A stretch of DNA of 64,000 nucleotides. Source: Phylloscopus collybita. Lineage: Eukaryota > Chordata > Aves > Passeriformes > Phylloscopidae. This document shows, in pieces, positions 46,701 through 59,733 of the stretch. Numbering within the stretch: position 1 is the stretch's first letter; the number at the start of each line of letters is the position of its first letter. The notes beneath the pieces were generated by a model, which had not been told where the DNA came from, did no database searches, and saw only the letters and a list, made by a program, of their open reading frames with translations. Where the stretch lies: the NCBI GenBank assembly GCA_027886175.1, contig JAJNNQ010000006.1:7564001-7628000 (forward strand), given 5' to 3'. The position numbers and the translations under genes were made by a program.

Positions 46701-49700
46701 GATTACCTAAAATATGGCACACTTCATCTATGCCTTTTTCTACTCATTTTTGCACACTATGTAACTACAGGTATGACTGCAGCCAACTCTCCTACCTTGA
46801 AGACATAATATTTTTTTCTAATAGCTTTAGCCCACAGGAGTACACAAAAGTATCTCTGATACCAGGTACATGTGCTGAATAAATCCAAAATCTAAACATC
46901 AGACATCTAGAAGACAGCTGCATTCAAAATTTACTGTAAAGCTTCTCAAGCTTTTAAAGTTCTGGACTTCAGTGTGTAACATGGGACCTCATCAGCTTTT
47001 CTAAAATATTGAAATATTCTAAAATACCTTTATAAAATTCAACAGCTAGCTCAACAAAGGTGAAATATAATAAGTACAGTCTTAACCATTACCTACTTTT
47101 ATATATACAACTGTCAAAATAATGCAGGGAACCTGAAAATACATGCAGGCATGGGATATGATAAGAAGGAAGCAAGATTTTAAACAAATCATCAATTATT
47201 TGAGATTAATAATTATACCTAATTGGTTACTATTAAGGTGGGAAAAAGGGGAACTTGGAAATGGTATTATGAATTGTGCTCAGCCTTGCACTCCAGTGTT
47301 ACTCTTTCAAATCTACATAGGTCACAGACAAAACTGTTTCCCAGTAAATATTTATAGCAATCCTCACGGTAAAACAATTAAGGATTGCTCAGTTTGGGAT
47401 GCATCATAATTCTGACTGCCAGATTTTCATGGAAAGGTGTGCAATACTCTGAGCTCTCCAACAGCAGGGCTAGTAATTATTGTGTATTTTTTTTTTAACT
47501 TAAAAAATAAAGAGATAAACATGACAGGTGATACAAATAATTTTCTTACAAATTATGTGAGATATTTTTAGGAGGTTTTATTATTCTTTTGTTAGTAACG
47601 TTTTTGTCCTAGTAGCATTTTTGGAACAAGATGGATTTTTTATTGCATGAAACTGTAGGTGTGAGTTGAACATCCTCGGGCATGGTATAAGAAAATGTAG
47701 TTTCTTGAAGGTTAGGAGTCCTCAGGGATAGTTCTGGAAGACAGTATAAAATGGAGGAAACTGAATCTGGTGCTGTTTCATCTATAATACTTTTTTTTGG
47801 AAGTAGCTCCAGGTGTAAATACCAGAAAAATACCCAGAAATGGCCCTAGCAAGAGCTAAATGGAATTGTTCAAAAGAGAATCAGGGGTTAACCTAATGAA
47901 ATGATAGCAAACAACTCTGTTTTTGAAGTACATTCACTTCCTGACCACCCCTAATTTTCAAATAAACTGAGGCTGAACAAAAAGGGAAAAGTAAAAAAAT
48001 ATTGTCTGAAGTGCACAAGGCAGGGAAAAAAGGGAACAAAATCAGTCTGGATGAGCACCAAATATTCATCAGCATGAGGAAACCAGACTGTGAGCGTAGA
48101 AATAAGAGAAGCAAAGTGAAACTAGACTGGACTTGAAAGACGTAACTGTAGCTAAAAGCACAACAGTGAAAAAGAATATCCGATTTGATTTAAATGGGGA
48201 AACAAGTTCACATGAAAAAATTAGTCAAAACAGCAGAAAGAATGATGGAAGTTTCAGTAGTTTGTGGGCTCAGGGGTCTGATATATGTTGCTGTCTGGAG
48301 CAGGACTGATGAATCTACCTAAGGCAAGAGACACTAACGCTGGCTGCAAAAACACTTCTTGAAAACAGATTACCATTAAAATCAGAATACTCATTTAATG
48401 GCATGAGAGCACATCTCCTGTGCTCCAGCCTTTAAACTGTCACCTTCAGTCAAACCTGAGGTGACAGCCTGGTCCCTGAAAGACTAAGCAGTGATTTTAT
48501 TTCTGTCCCTCTGCCTCCATTTTCCTTTCTTTCCCTGTTTCAGACCATCCCTCAGAAAAGTAATATCTAGTGTAAAATATTGACAATTGATTGGCTGCAG
48601 TTTAAATGAAACAGTAAGTTACACTTGTGTTATTACTGTTTTCTAATTAAACTTTTAAATTGTGAAGGTTCCATTGTCCTTTATAGTCATTAAAAAACAT
48701 TATAACAATCACTCTTCAGAATAAGTAAATTAAGGGGATTTCACATTTAAAATAGTAAATATATTAAAGCTTAGATTCTGATCCTACATAAAAACCAAAA
48801 GTAATCTGTATATAAATAAATTTCTTGACCCAGTACACAGGCACTTACACCTGAGTATATCATATATCTTATATTTTGAAAAATGAGATGTAATCCAATT
48901 TAAAATAATTTTGTAAGCAGGGGTAGTTTTTTTATCTGGTTTGTACATGAACATAAGATCAAAACAGATACAAGGAAGATGCTCTACATTTCTGAGTGGT
49001 AGCCTGATTTTTTTGAAGAAAAAAGATAATCTTTAAAATAACAGAGGCTCAATGCCTTTATACATTGCAAAAACTCAAAAAAAAAAAAAAAGAGAGCATT
49101 TTGATTGTCTGTTCAAAAAAGTGAAATACATTATAAAATAGAGAAAAGATGAAATATTAATTCTTTGTTGCCTTTTTGTCAAAACATCCAATTATGTCTT
49201 GCTTTTGAATTCTGCAGAGAATGTGATGCAGTCTTACTCTTTTTCCTCAATTGTAGGCTTAAAACTGCGTACAATTAATTTAAAAAAAAAAGATAAAAAA
49301 ATTATACATTTTATATGTTTTAATCATATAGTGGTGTGCAATTTATGGTAAGATGCTAGACTTATATAAAATATTTGGCAAAAATGTGGAATTTTTGAAG
49401 GACAATTCATAGACACATGTAAAAAGAATGTGCCATATACCATGAAATATAACTAGACCTGTAAAAAGCTAGACATAGTAAAAAAACTAAGCATAATCTG
49501 GATTCAGTAGGATAATGAACAGAAACCAGTATGAAGATATTGATAGACTGACTTTTTCTGGTAACAAATAGACTCAATTCCTTAATATTTCAGATTGCTC
49601 TTTAATCATTCAATAATATTGGCTATAGGTAACCCTATATTCACATGAGAGAGAGGAAGTGAAGGTTCAGGGCAGTGGAAATAAATGCTGAAAATGTTCT

Positions 49701-51943
49701 CTACTGCCTAACATCAAAATTAAATTCTTTAACTATAAAGGCAGTTGGGTTTCTAAGCTGTGCATCTGCACCTAGAAGTTATGGCACAGGATAAATGGGA
49801 CACGCATATCTTTCTGAATAGGCAGTTCTAAGTCAATGCAGATACATTGCAACATCTTAGGTGTCATTGGGCATTTGTGACTGGGAATTTGAATGAAGTC
49901 TTACCTCTTTATGGTGCATCCTGATACGTTAATCATGTGCATGACAAGTAGACATCAGTGTAGAGAAATCCACCTATAGGAAAACTCATACGCTTTAGCC
50001 CTAACCTAAATTCTACAGCTGGTATCATAATGTCTAGAAACTGTAATGTTTCCAGACCTTGCTTCATGTCTTGATTTGGCCCTGTATTTAAGCTGAAATT
50101 TAGGTATAGATTTTAGGTGATCACCATAGCATGCATAGAGAAAAAAGAAAAGTTTGCCAAAATTCTTATTATGGGCGCAAGAGTATCAATGTTGGAGAAA
50201 GTGAGCAAATGAATATCCATATTTGTCCAGTCTCTGTCTACCACAGTAATTCTTTGTCTGTCACTGTAATTCAGTGACTAACGGCAGGAAATCAGCATAG
50301 GTTTCTTTTCCTAGGATGGTCAGTGTAGTACATCATAAAAATTCATTAAATATATAAGCAGATGAGCCACATTTTTTTTCTGTTAACTTTTCAAGTCTCT
50401 TTTTCTACAGAATAAAATAATTATATTATTCTCCCAAATATACCTACAAAATACATTGCAACACAAAAGGTTGCCTATAGTTTTTATAGGAAACAAAGTA
50501 TGAAGTTGGTGCCATGATTTCTAAATGCATGCAATAACTATTGAGATAGTTTTTTAGGAAAAAAAAAAAAAGAAAAGAAAACTTTCTTCACGATATACAC
50601 ACCCACACACTGAGAGAGATTTATATTAAAACTCAGGCTGAAATGTTAAGGATATTTCAGGACCTGTCCTGTAAAAAGCTAATGACTTTTCCTCATTGAT
50701 TGTAACACAATGAGACATGTTCCACTCAGACATTGGAAAGAGTCAGGATTTTATTTAAATTACATGTCTTCATTATTCATCTATACTGAAGAACATATAC
50801 TAAATGGCACTAGCAAGAAAGCAAGGTTTTCTGCAATTTTCACAGTAACGTGCTATACCTGTCATATTTTTGCAAGTTCACTCTGCCTCAGAATATGTTC
50901 AGAGTCATCTGTCTTCAAATTCTTAAAGTGTATTTTGCTTCCATGTGTGTCATATCCTGAAATACGTTTTCAAATATTACACATAATAGTGTAATTTGGT
51001 GCTTGAATTTGTGAGCCCCAGTTTGTAACCTAAGGAACACTACCAGGAGGCAGAGTTTTAATGGATTTGTCTGGTATATTACAGGAAGACTCAGTACGTT
51101 AAGATGATTGATGGGGCTTACTAATATGGAAATGCACTCCTCCTCTGAAAACAGTGCATGAAAAGGTTTTATTTTTTTCAGTTTCTCATGTCTATGGCAA
51201 ATTTCTGTGCTGGATTTACAAACGAAAGTTTTATTTTCAAACTTGTAGATCTGGAAAACTAGACTGTTTTTTTAGTGGGTTGGTTGGGGTTTTTTTGGTT
51301 GTTTGTTTTTGGGTGTTTTTTTTTTTTTAATTATTATTCCACCTCCCTCCCAAATTAGATCTCAGGTACACCTCATCCTGCAATCTCTCTTCCTCTAACT
51401 GCCATACTAGTGATAATCACAATCTCTCACATTGCCTTGCTCAGATGTAGCTAATAGGAATTTATTCAGATGTTTTGTGATGGTGGATAAACTGAAACAA
51501 GAAATCCTATAGCTCATATGATCTTAGGTGTGATGGTTTTATGGGTTGATGCATGAGATGTGATCATTGTGTTGGCTTTATCAATTGAAATTAATTGGTG
51601 AGTAGAATTTAGCCTTCCTTCCTTAGCCATCCATGAAATTATTTTACAGCAGATAAAGATTATTTTTGTTATAAATTATTTTCTTCAATGTCTCCTTGTA
51701 AGATTTTCTTCATTCTTTCTCTGTGATAAAACTTAAGGACATTGGAAGTTTTCAGCATTATCCCAGCTAGCTTCCCCATTCAAATAACAAATTATATACA
51801 TTTTTCAATTTATAATATTTTGCTAATAAATATTATGATCCATATGAATGCATTCACATGAAACATTTCAACTCAAAGGATCTCAAATTACTACGTGCTT
51901 TATCCTTATCTCATACTTACTAATAAAGTTAAGAAAGAGGCAT

Positions 51944-51966
51944 TGGTTATTTCATTGAAATAACCA
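51944..51966. repeat. Perfect 10-bp hairpin, 3-nt loop
   Basis: TGGTTATTTC and GAAATAACCA are complementary around the loop ATT. No associated gene was found. Confidence 0.8.
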
Positions 51967-52191
51967 GTATTACATTAAGAAAACTCTAGTGTAAGCATAG
52001 ATCTTTAATTTATAGTGATAAAGTAAAGCTTATAAAATTAATACTATTTTCTTTGCTGAAACATATTATAAAGCACTTGTCATCAGATCAAAAAATGCAG
52101 TAGGTGGCAAAGACTAAGTTCAAAAGTTTAACATTTGCTTGGGAAAGTTACTTCCTCAAGTTGCATGAAAATAGTGTCTTGAAAGAGTTTG

Positions 52192-52209
52192 ATGAATCAT
52201 ATGATTCAT
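52192..52209. repeat. Perfect 18-bp palindrome
   Basis: ATGAATCATATGATTCAT is its own reverse complement. It contains two TGAATCAT-like half sites. Any protein binding is speculation. Confidence 0.8.
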
Positions 52210-55200
52210 GTTTCAAAATGTGTGTTCACTCTTCAAAGTATCTGGCACATCTATAAATTTTTATTATTAATTTTTATATTGCTTCAACTGATTACTAATT
52301 ACTGAACAGCAGTTTTGTTGCTTTAAAAAAATGAGCAACTACTATATATCCAGGAACATTATGTTTCATTAATGCACTGCACCCAAGACATCCACAACCA
52401 GTAAATTTATTTGACAGTTATTTGTACCATTTACTACCTGAAAATACATTAGAAGTTGTAGAAATGTAGTATTGATACATATCCAATCTAAGGAAAATGG
52501 GTTATATATTGCATACCAGGCAATGCATTGCTGAAGTAATTGACATTTATAAATGACAATATTTGGCTTCATGTAGCCTAACTTATAGCTGGAGTTTATA
52601 AGAGGCAAACAAAACTACCATATTATTTTAATGTCAAAATTGAGCATCAATAGCCACCAAAAGATCTAGGAAATCCATTGGTTATCAAGTTAAGGGAGTC
52701 CATGCTTCACTAACCATATTCTTCTCTAAGAGTACTTTTTTCCTCAAAAATGCATATACAAGAACTGCATAAATTTCTAAAGCATGAACAATCTTTTTCT
52801 TGCTTTATGATTTTCACAATTACAGGAGGGACACTTAAATCCTCAGAAATGTGAATCATGTTACAGTGTGCCACATCATGTATTTGAAAATGAATGCAAT
52901 CAGACTGATGTGACACAACATGACACGATCCATAAGGTTAGAAATATGGAGACTTTAAATGGTTTTACATTATTACTTTAAACAAAACATACTTGGCATT
53001 ATTTAAATTACCTTTCAATAAGACAAATATCTTAAAATTTTGAGTAAGTAGTTTTTACAGCATACTCTTTACTTGAAAATTTGTAATATTGGCAAAAAAG
53101 CACCAATGGTTGTAATATTTGGTAACTAATATTTTTCTACTTTAATTATCATTATTACTGAACTGATATAACAAAACAATTTTTGCCACCATTTAAAATT
53201 CAGTATGCTACTTAATCATACAAATAAGGCCTTTGCTTTTGTGTGTAACAATGAAGATTTTGATTTGAAGAAGAATGGCTGGTTTCCCTCCCCTTCCTTC
53301 AAACACCAGAGATACCTCTTCTCACATACAGTGCCAATATATTAGCAAGATTGCATTTTGAAAGTGCTTAAATCTGGGGGGAGAAAAAAAAAAGCAAACC
53401 CCAAAACTAACGACCCAAAACAGCTACAAATGGACAGCATCTGCCGAATTATATGAATAAAGTGGAAAAAAAAATATACCAGCATAAAGACAAGTATCTT
53501 CCTTACCCTCTACTCAGCCAGTGCTTCATTTTCAATGAAAACAGCCTGAGTCTGAAAGAGAAACAGCCTGAGTCATAGCAGACACAGGAACGTGGGTATC
53601 CCTGTCCTTGTCGGGCTGACTCATGAAGAAAGAAGTCATTTACTGTGGTAAGCTACTCTTTAACAAGACTATACCACCTATTTTAGCTGTTTTGCCTATT
53701 AATACTCTAGCTGTCTTTCATGCCAGTGTCACATATGTAATGTTAGGCTTCACAAATTTATTAAAAAAACACTTATATGCATTTTTGTCAGAGAAATAAC
53801 TTGTCTGTGGATTCCATTTGTTCCTCTCCACCCACCTTTCCCCTTTTCCCTGTTTGCCAACCCAGGAAATTGGAGATTAGTTTGTTTTCCTGTTGAGTTA
53901 AACTTAATGTCCTAGCAGCAGCTGCCTGAGAGCAAACTCAGAACCACCTACAGGAGAATTGTCTGTTACAGAGGAAGCCATCAAAAGCAGCCTCACTTGC
54001 TTAATTCATACACTCAGATTGAGCCTCTTGACAATAATGTCTTGGTTGGTAAATTGCCTTTCCTTGTGAAATGTGTAGCCAACTCTTCTGCTTTTACTGC
54101 TGTTTAGCCCTTGTGGTTTTGGAACATAATTGGACTTTCTGTACTCGCATTGCAGGGGGCTTTGAGCAGTCCTATTAACAAAAATTAGATCACTCATGTG
54201 AGAAGGTAATAATGTGAAAAAAACGGTGTCCTATTTTTGCCTTTTATTGGAATACTATTTTCTCAACATGGGAGAACACATTTTTACATGACGTTTCTAA
54301 TGTTTAATGGTAATGCGCATTTATAGTTAATATCAGTTTATTTGGTTTCATATATGAGAAAACTAAACAGACAACAGTTGTCTTCTGGCTTGTTTTGAAA
54401 ATGTGCCCTCCCACTGAGACAACAAGTGGCAATGTTTCCTGCTGACCATCGGAAGTAACCAAGCAGAGTAGCTGAAAGAAATTTGTACTTGAGAAGAAAA
54501 AGAGCAGCCAAATTTCCATCTTGATAGTGATATCTGAGTTTCAGGTCTAGCTTATCTTATTAAAGGTAGAAATTCAAAGCTAGGCCTCTGGAGAAGAAAC
54601 TGAAGAGGAATATTATGTGGCTTGTGATTTAGAAGGGGTTGCTTGAAACACAGATGAACAAAATGAAGTGTTGAATGAAACAGTAGATATATTTGCCATC
54701 TGCCTAAGTAATTTTTTTTAAATTTGATTTAACAAAAATGTAAGTCTACACTGGTTTCCCAACATACATCTGACTTTGTGTGTGACCAAACATATTTCAT
54801 GACTTTTAATATGTAAATGTTAGGCATAAATGTTATTTTCAAAGGCAAAAGCTATACAAACCAAGATAGTCAGTACATATCCCATAGAGTAATGTTTGTT
54901 ATTCAAATATGGCTATATTGAAAAATCTATAAATGTCATCTATCTGTAGACGTCCTAGTTTACATGGAGATCAGGTAACTATTAGGTCAGAAATAGAAAG
55001 TGGAAATATCCTAAAAACATTCTCAAGTTCTCTTTTAATGTTCCTTGTAGCGAATGTTACACTGATATTAAATAGAGAATTAAGATTTAAAAAGTAGCAA
55101 ATAATGAGAAATAGTGGTATCAAGATAAGAAAAAAAGCTGGCATAAAAAAATCAGCAAAGAAAGGGACAGTTTTCTTATACAGTTTGAAAACAAAAGTAT

Positions 55201-55575
55201 GTTTCAAATGAAAATTAATACATTTCCATTGACACATGTCCTAATAGAAGTGTACGGAGTTTAATATGCAGTAACTCACTTTAAGAGAGGTCCAATTTAT
55301 GACTTCATAAACTTGTAACATTTTATTCAGTACCAGAAAAACATTAAAGATGAACCAAGCAGAAGCAAAAAAATATAAATCATCTAAAACAAAACAGCAT
55401 GGCTTCACAAAGAAAATGTATATGCTTGTGTAGTATGCTTCTGTATGTATTAGTAGAAGTAAGTAGAGGGAATGATGAATACTATGTTTTTGAATATTTA
55501 CTTTTTTCTATATTAAGGTAAGAGTGAGTGGGTTAAGAAGGAAATTTCATGAACAGATTATTATGTAAGAGACTT

Positions 55576-55608
55576 TTTCAAGTGTAAGTTACCCTCTTAC
55601 ACTTGAAA
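55576..55608. repeat. Perfect 13-bp hairpin
   Basis: TTTCAAGTGTAAG (55576-55588) and CTTACACTTGAAA (55596-55608) are exactly complementary with a 7-nt loop TTACCCT. A further CTTACACTCTTA follows just to the right, so a short unit has been both inverted and repeated. Confidence 0.85.
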
Positions 55609-56194
55609 CTCTTACACTCTTAACAGAAATGTGAGGTTTGCCAGACACACGGATCTTTGTTCTTGGATAGATGCTGGTACATAGTGGTTTGAGAGTTCTT
55701 TAGAACTAAAATTTGTGTTTCCCTTTCAAAGTTTTTGCTGTGGCTGGATCCCAAACAATATCTATTTGTATAGCCTGATCACAAATCATCTATTACCACA
55801 TAACGCATCTCTGTAAGTATGTTAATTTGTGATCAAACCAAAGTTTTCAGCTTTGTAGACCAAAAATCATCTTGAAAACTTCTTTGTGGATAACATAAAA
55901 GAGTAGGATTCTAATGGGATTATTAAAATGTTAATTGTCTTCTGCTTCTCCTTAAGCCTTAAGCTGTGGAACTGGAGCCTCCATTTTTCTGATCTTACAG
56001 CTATGGCTGCAGAGAATCTCCCACACATCCTTTTCTATAGAGTAGGTGTACTCCACTTTGCACACTATGGAACACAGCAGATAAAAAGACATAGCACTAG
56101 TGTTAGAACAGGAAAAATGTAATCTTTCACTTGAGTTCCACCTCATTTCCGATCCCAGACTGAAGTCACAATAAATTTTAGATATCCTACAGGG

Positions 56195-56262
56195 AACTGG
56201 GAGATGGACTCAGTGATCCTTATGGGCTGTTTCAAAATCAAATTATTTTCTGATTCCGTAAG
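56195..56262 (+). mobile_element. Short CR1 3'-tail fragment
   Basis: GGAGATGGACTCAGTGATCC followed by TTATGGGCTGTTTC and ATTTTCTGATTCCGTAAG resembles the last few dozen bases of a CR1 in plus orientation. CR1 copies are often reduced to such tails. The match is short, so confidence is moderate. Confidence 0.45.
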
Positions 56263-59200
56263 AAAAATTATACTTCGGGGGGAAAAAAGTTTTCATAAGA
56301 TAGCTCTAGTTGCAGTTTAATATGTTCTTAAGACCTCATTGTAGTTAATTGACACTGACATAAAGTTCATCATTGTCTTTAGGAGACAAGAACAAACAGT
56401 AATAACAGATCAAAATATGGTACTTTCAAATAGACCCACAAACTCAGAACAAATAGATTTTTATAACCCCCAAAAATCCAGTAATTTATATAAGTGTTAA
56501 CAAAAGAACCTAATACCCAAATATCTGTGTTGCAAGGTGAAACTTACTTGCCTGCATCCTTCCATATTCATTACTCTTAAACATTTGTTTACTCATATTT
56601 TCTTTGATAATTTGAGCCTTCCTTTCAGAGTAATTTTTTTTTTTTACTTACTCATTGTTTCAGGCAAGGAGCAAGACCATATGAGATTTAACCTAAAAAA
56701 AAAATAAAGAGAATATCTGTGCTCCATATGTCTACACAGATTAATCAGTTAGACTGACAATTCTATTGGAAAATCGATACAGAGAAAAGAAGAAAAAAAT
56801 TCAAAGGTTGTCAAGCAAATGGTTTGTGGAGGCAGAAACTTCAGAAAAATAGCCCAATTTATGACTGCTAGCCTATCTGAGTGAAGTACAGTGTGATCAA
56901 TTACAAGCATATCTTATACATCTTTCTTGACCAGTCATGCATTTCTTCCCATTCTGTGCTCTGCATATTTTTTAATTTTCGAACAGATAATGATTACCAA
57001 TGATTACAGGTAAAAGTACGAATCAGGCCCATATGCAACCCTTTCAGACCCTGAAAGTCAAGCATATCTATCACTAAAACAATTAATACCTGTAATAAAT
57101 AGTCAGTCTAATAATTTAACATGACTTGGATCTTGACAGGCTGGAGAACTGGGCAGAGAGCAATAATGAACTTCAGCAATGGGAAATTGTTGGAACACTC
57201 TGAATAAAATATAACAAAGTAAACGGATGTTATCATCATCCACATGAATCATTCAATACGTCATAGCAATTTTGAAAGACACTCATGATACTTAAGTAAT
57301 GTAAAACTCACAAGATGTCTATTATTATTGCCATCTTACTCAAATATAACTTCACATGTTTAGTTTTGTTGTCTTAGGCTTTTTCTATTTTTTATATAAA
57401 TATATCCTTTTATACAAAAACAGTTTTTGAATTTTCAATATCAGACATATTGTATTCATGCAGCATTTAAATTATTTGAAGGGGAAAAAGTTGTAGCATA
57501 AAAATTTAAAAAATTTACTCAAAATCTTTTATAATTTGCATTATTTAGACTTGAACTACAAACATAACTATGCAGTAATAAGAAACTTTCAGGTATTCTG
57601 CAGCTTTGTTTAAATGCAGTCTCAATGAGCATTTCTGTAACAGTTTCTGACATCAGAATATCTAATCAGTACTATTTAAGGCTTATATAATCAGCAAAAT
57701 AAAAATACAACATATTTCTTATACAGAACTCATGTTTCAAGTAAAAATGAAATCTAGAAATAAAATTTATTGCATAAAGATTTATATAATACTCATTGTT
57801 TCTGTTTACCTAATTTCAATATGAGACATAAGCATATAAATTTTTACTGAGAGAAGAAATTATTTACCATCATGAGCAGAAACAATGAATTCATTTGGAC
57901 CTCCTGGTTGAAAAATGGACACATATTGAAGGTCTGAAATCTTACTGTCACAATATATTATTCCATATTTCAATCTTTATATTTTGTTAACTTCTAACCT
58001 ATTTCCCATTTTAGAAACTTCCTTTACATCCAACAGTGTTTAGTGCTATTCTTTAAATCATCAAGTCTATAAGCTGAGAAATCACTTGTCCTTTAATATT
58101 CTGATTTGCACATTATTTAATGTTCCACTTTAATGCATTTGAGACAAAGCTTTCTTTAACCATATGTATTAGTAAATTAATATGAATTTGGTCAGTTTTG
58201 CAGTCCTTACTTTCCACATATAAACAGATTGCCATTGCATAGGATCTGACATGAACTGAAGTGAAGGAAAACACATTAAGGGAGGGAAGAGATCTGATTA
58301 AAATAGATAGATGTCACATTTAATATTTAGAATTTTATTTCAAAAACACATTTTGAATTTTCATCACAGAGCTGCAGTAGTTTGTCAAGTTTACTTGACG
58401 ATACCTGAACTTTGTAGTTGACTTAACCAAAACAAAATTATCTCCTGTAATGTCTGATATGTGCAAGGATTAACCTCAAAATTGCTTCTGCAAATATCTA
58501 ATTTTAAGGGAGTAATTGAGGTGTAAAAGTAAATTGATATTGTACACAAAAAACTAAAGATCAGACTCCAGTACAATATTCTAAGAGAAGTCCAATTAAG
58601 ATCATAACAGCAAATCATTTGTTATTAAACTGTAGTTTTATTAGAAGTGCAAAAGATACAGTGTCACAAGTATACTTAATAAAGAAATATGACAGAAAAG
58701 TTTCCTTTAAAAATCTAAGTTATCATTTACTGAGATGTTTTCTACTAGAAAATGAAATAGGTATTGGAAGCAGACGCAAATCAAATACCAACAACTGACA
58801 TCAGGCTGGATAAAAAATGTAGCATTTAGTATTCTTGCTATTATTTCTGCATACTGAAACATAGTAAAGAAGATTTAAAGAGATCTATTAAATTGTCAAT
58901 ATTAATTAACATGATTAATCGCAAAAGTGCATTCTGCAGATTTTTTTGCCAGGCAAGAATTAATAGCAGCTGACTGATGTTAAGTATTCACTAAAAAGAT
59001 GATACATACCGTTTAAGTACTGAATTTAGAAATCTAACTTAGGATCAAGCATTTATTGAAAAGAAAATAAATGAGTAAGCTGTGATATATGATAGATCAC
59101 AAAAAACTCCTATCAAAAATATCCAACAACCAAACCCACCAGATTTTCCATTGTTGATTAACAACATTTGCACCATTCAATTACAAGCAAGTTTGCTCTG

Positions 59201-59542
59201 CCCAGGAAAAAAGAAACAAAAGAATGTTCATAAACATGGTGCATGCTTTACCTTTTTTTCAGAAAATTACCTCCAAGCACATATGTTGATGCCATACTAG
59301 ATCTTGTTAGTTGTACACCTGATAATACACTGAAGTGATCAGTGTTCAGTATTTCCACTGTGATTCAAAAAAATGCAATGATGAAAGAAAAGAAAAGAAG
59401 AAAAGAAAAGAAAGAAAAGAAAAGAAAGAGAAACTAAATGCTTAGTTTCTTAAACCCTGAAAGACAGTTATGTTTTGTTTTCTGTTGATCACTTCCAAGC
59501 TTTTCAACAAAAAAAAAAAAAATCTGAAGATAATCTTCTTAC
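56263..59542. other. AT-rich non-coding stretch, no gene seen
   Basis: Only short chance frames occur. The right end (about 59387-59430) is an AAAAG/AAAG purine microsatellite. Confidence 0.5.
59387..59430. repeat. AAAAG/AAAG purine microsatellite
   Basis: An imperfect array of AAAAG and AAAG units lies about 110 bp downstream (on the minus strand) of the candidate exon's donor site. Confidence 0.85.
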
Positions 59543-59733
59543 CTTGTGATTGATCAAATTTGATCTTTGAACAAATTCTATGCTTCATGCTGACCCCAGT
59601 CACTCCGGAAGACAGTAACAACAAAAAAATAATTGCCACTAGTTTTGAAGTATGACACTTTTTCATTTCTTTGAAGGTGATTTGTCCATACATAGAAGAA
59701 AGTCTATACAGGGGCTCTTGACATTTTTTCTGT
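59543..59733 (-). CDS. Candidate signal-peptide exon (unrecognised gene)
   Basis: On the minus strand, an acceptor-like CTTGTTCTACTGCAG ends at 59734 and a strong donor, CACAAG|GTAAGA, follows 59543. Between them one open frame has ATG codons at 59693 and 59666. From the second, the product starts MKKCHTSK and runs into LVAIIFLLLLSSGVTG, a good signal peptide, and then SMKHRICSKIKFDQSQ up to the donor (phase 1). This is the shape expected of a first coding exon of a secreted or membrane protein. I do not recognise the protein, and no partner exon was found in the window. It could equally be a chance hydrophobic frame beside a chance donor. Confidence 0.3.

Larger units (their letters stand above)
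40241..56194. other. Long AT-rich non-coding stretch, no gene seen
   Basis: About 16 kb with no frame carrying a recognisable domain and no clear repeat family. It contains an A run followed by CCA/ACA triplets at 43676-43731, a T/G-rich run at 51265-51332, a 10-bp hairpin at 51944-51966, an 18-bp palindrome at 52192-52209, a short near-tandem AAACAGCCTGAGTC at about 53541-53577 and a 13-bp hairpin at 55576-55608. It is consistent with a large intron or a gene desert. Confidence 0.5.

Noticed and set aside
52369..52916. Minus-strand frames of 68-79 codons as small genes
   Set aside because: No domain, no splice signals and no codon bias beyond the AT-rich background.
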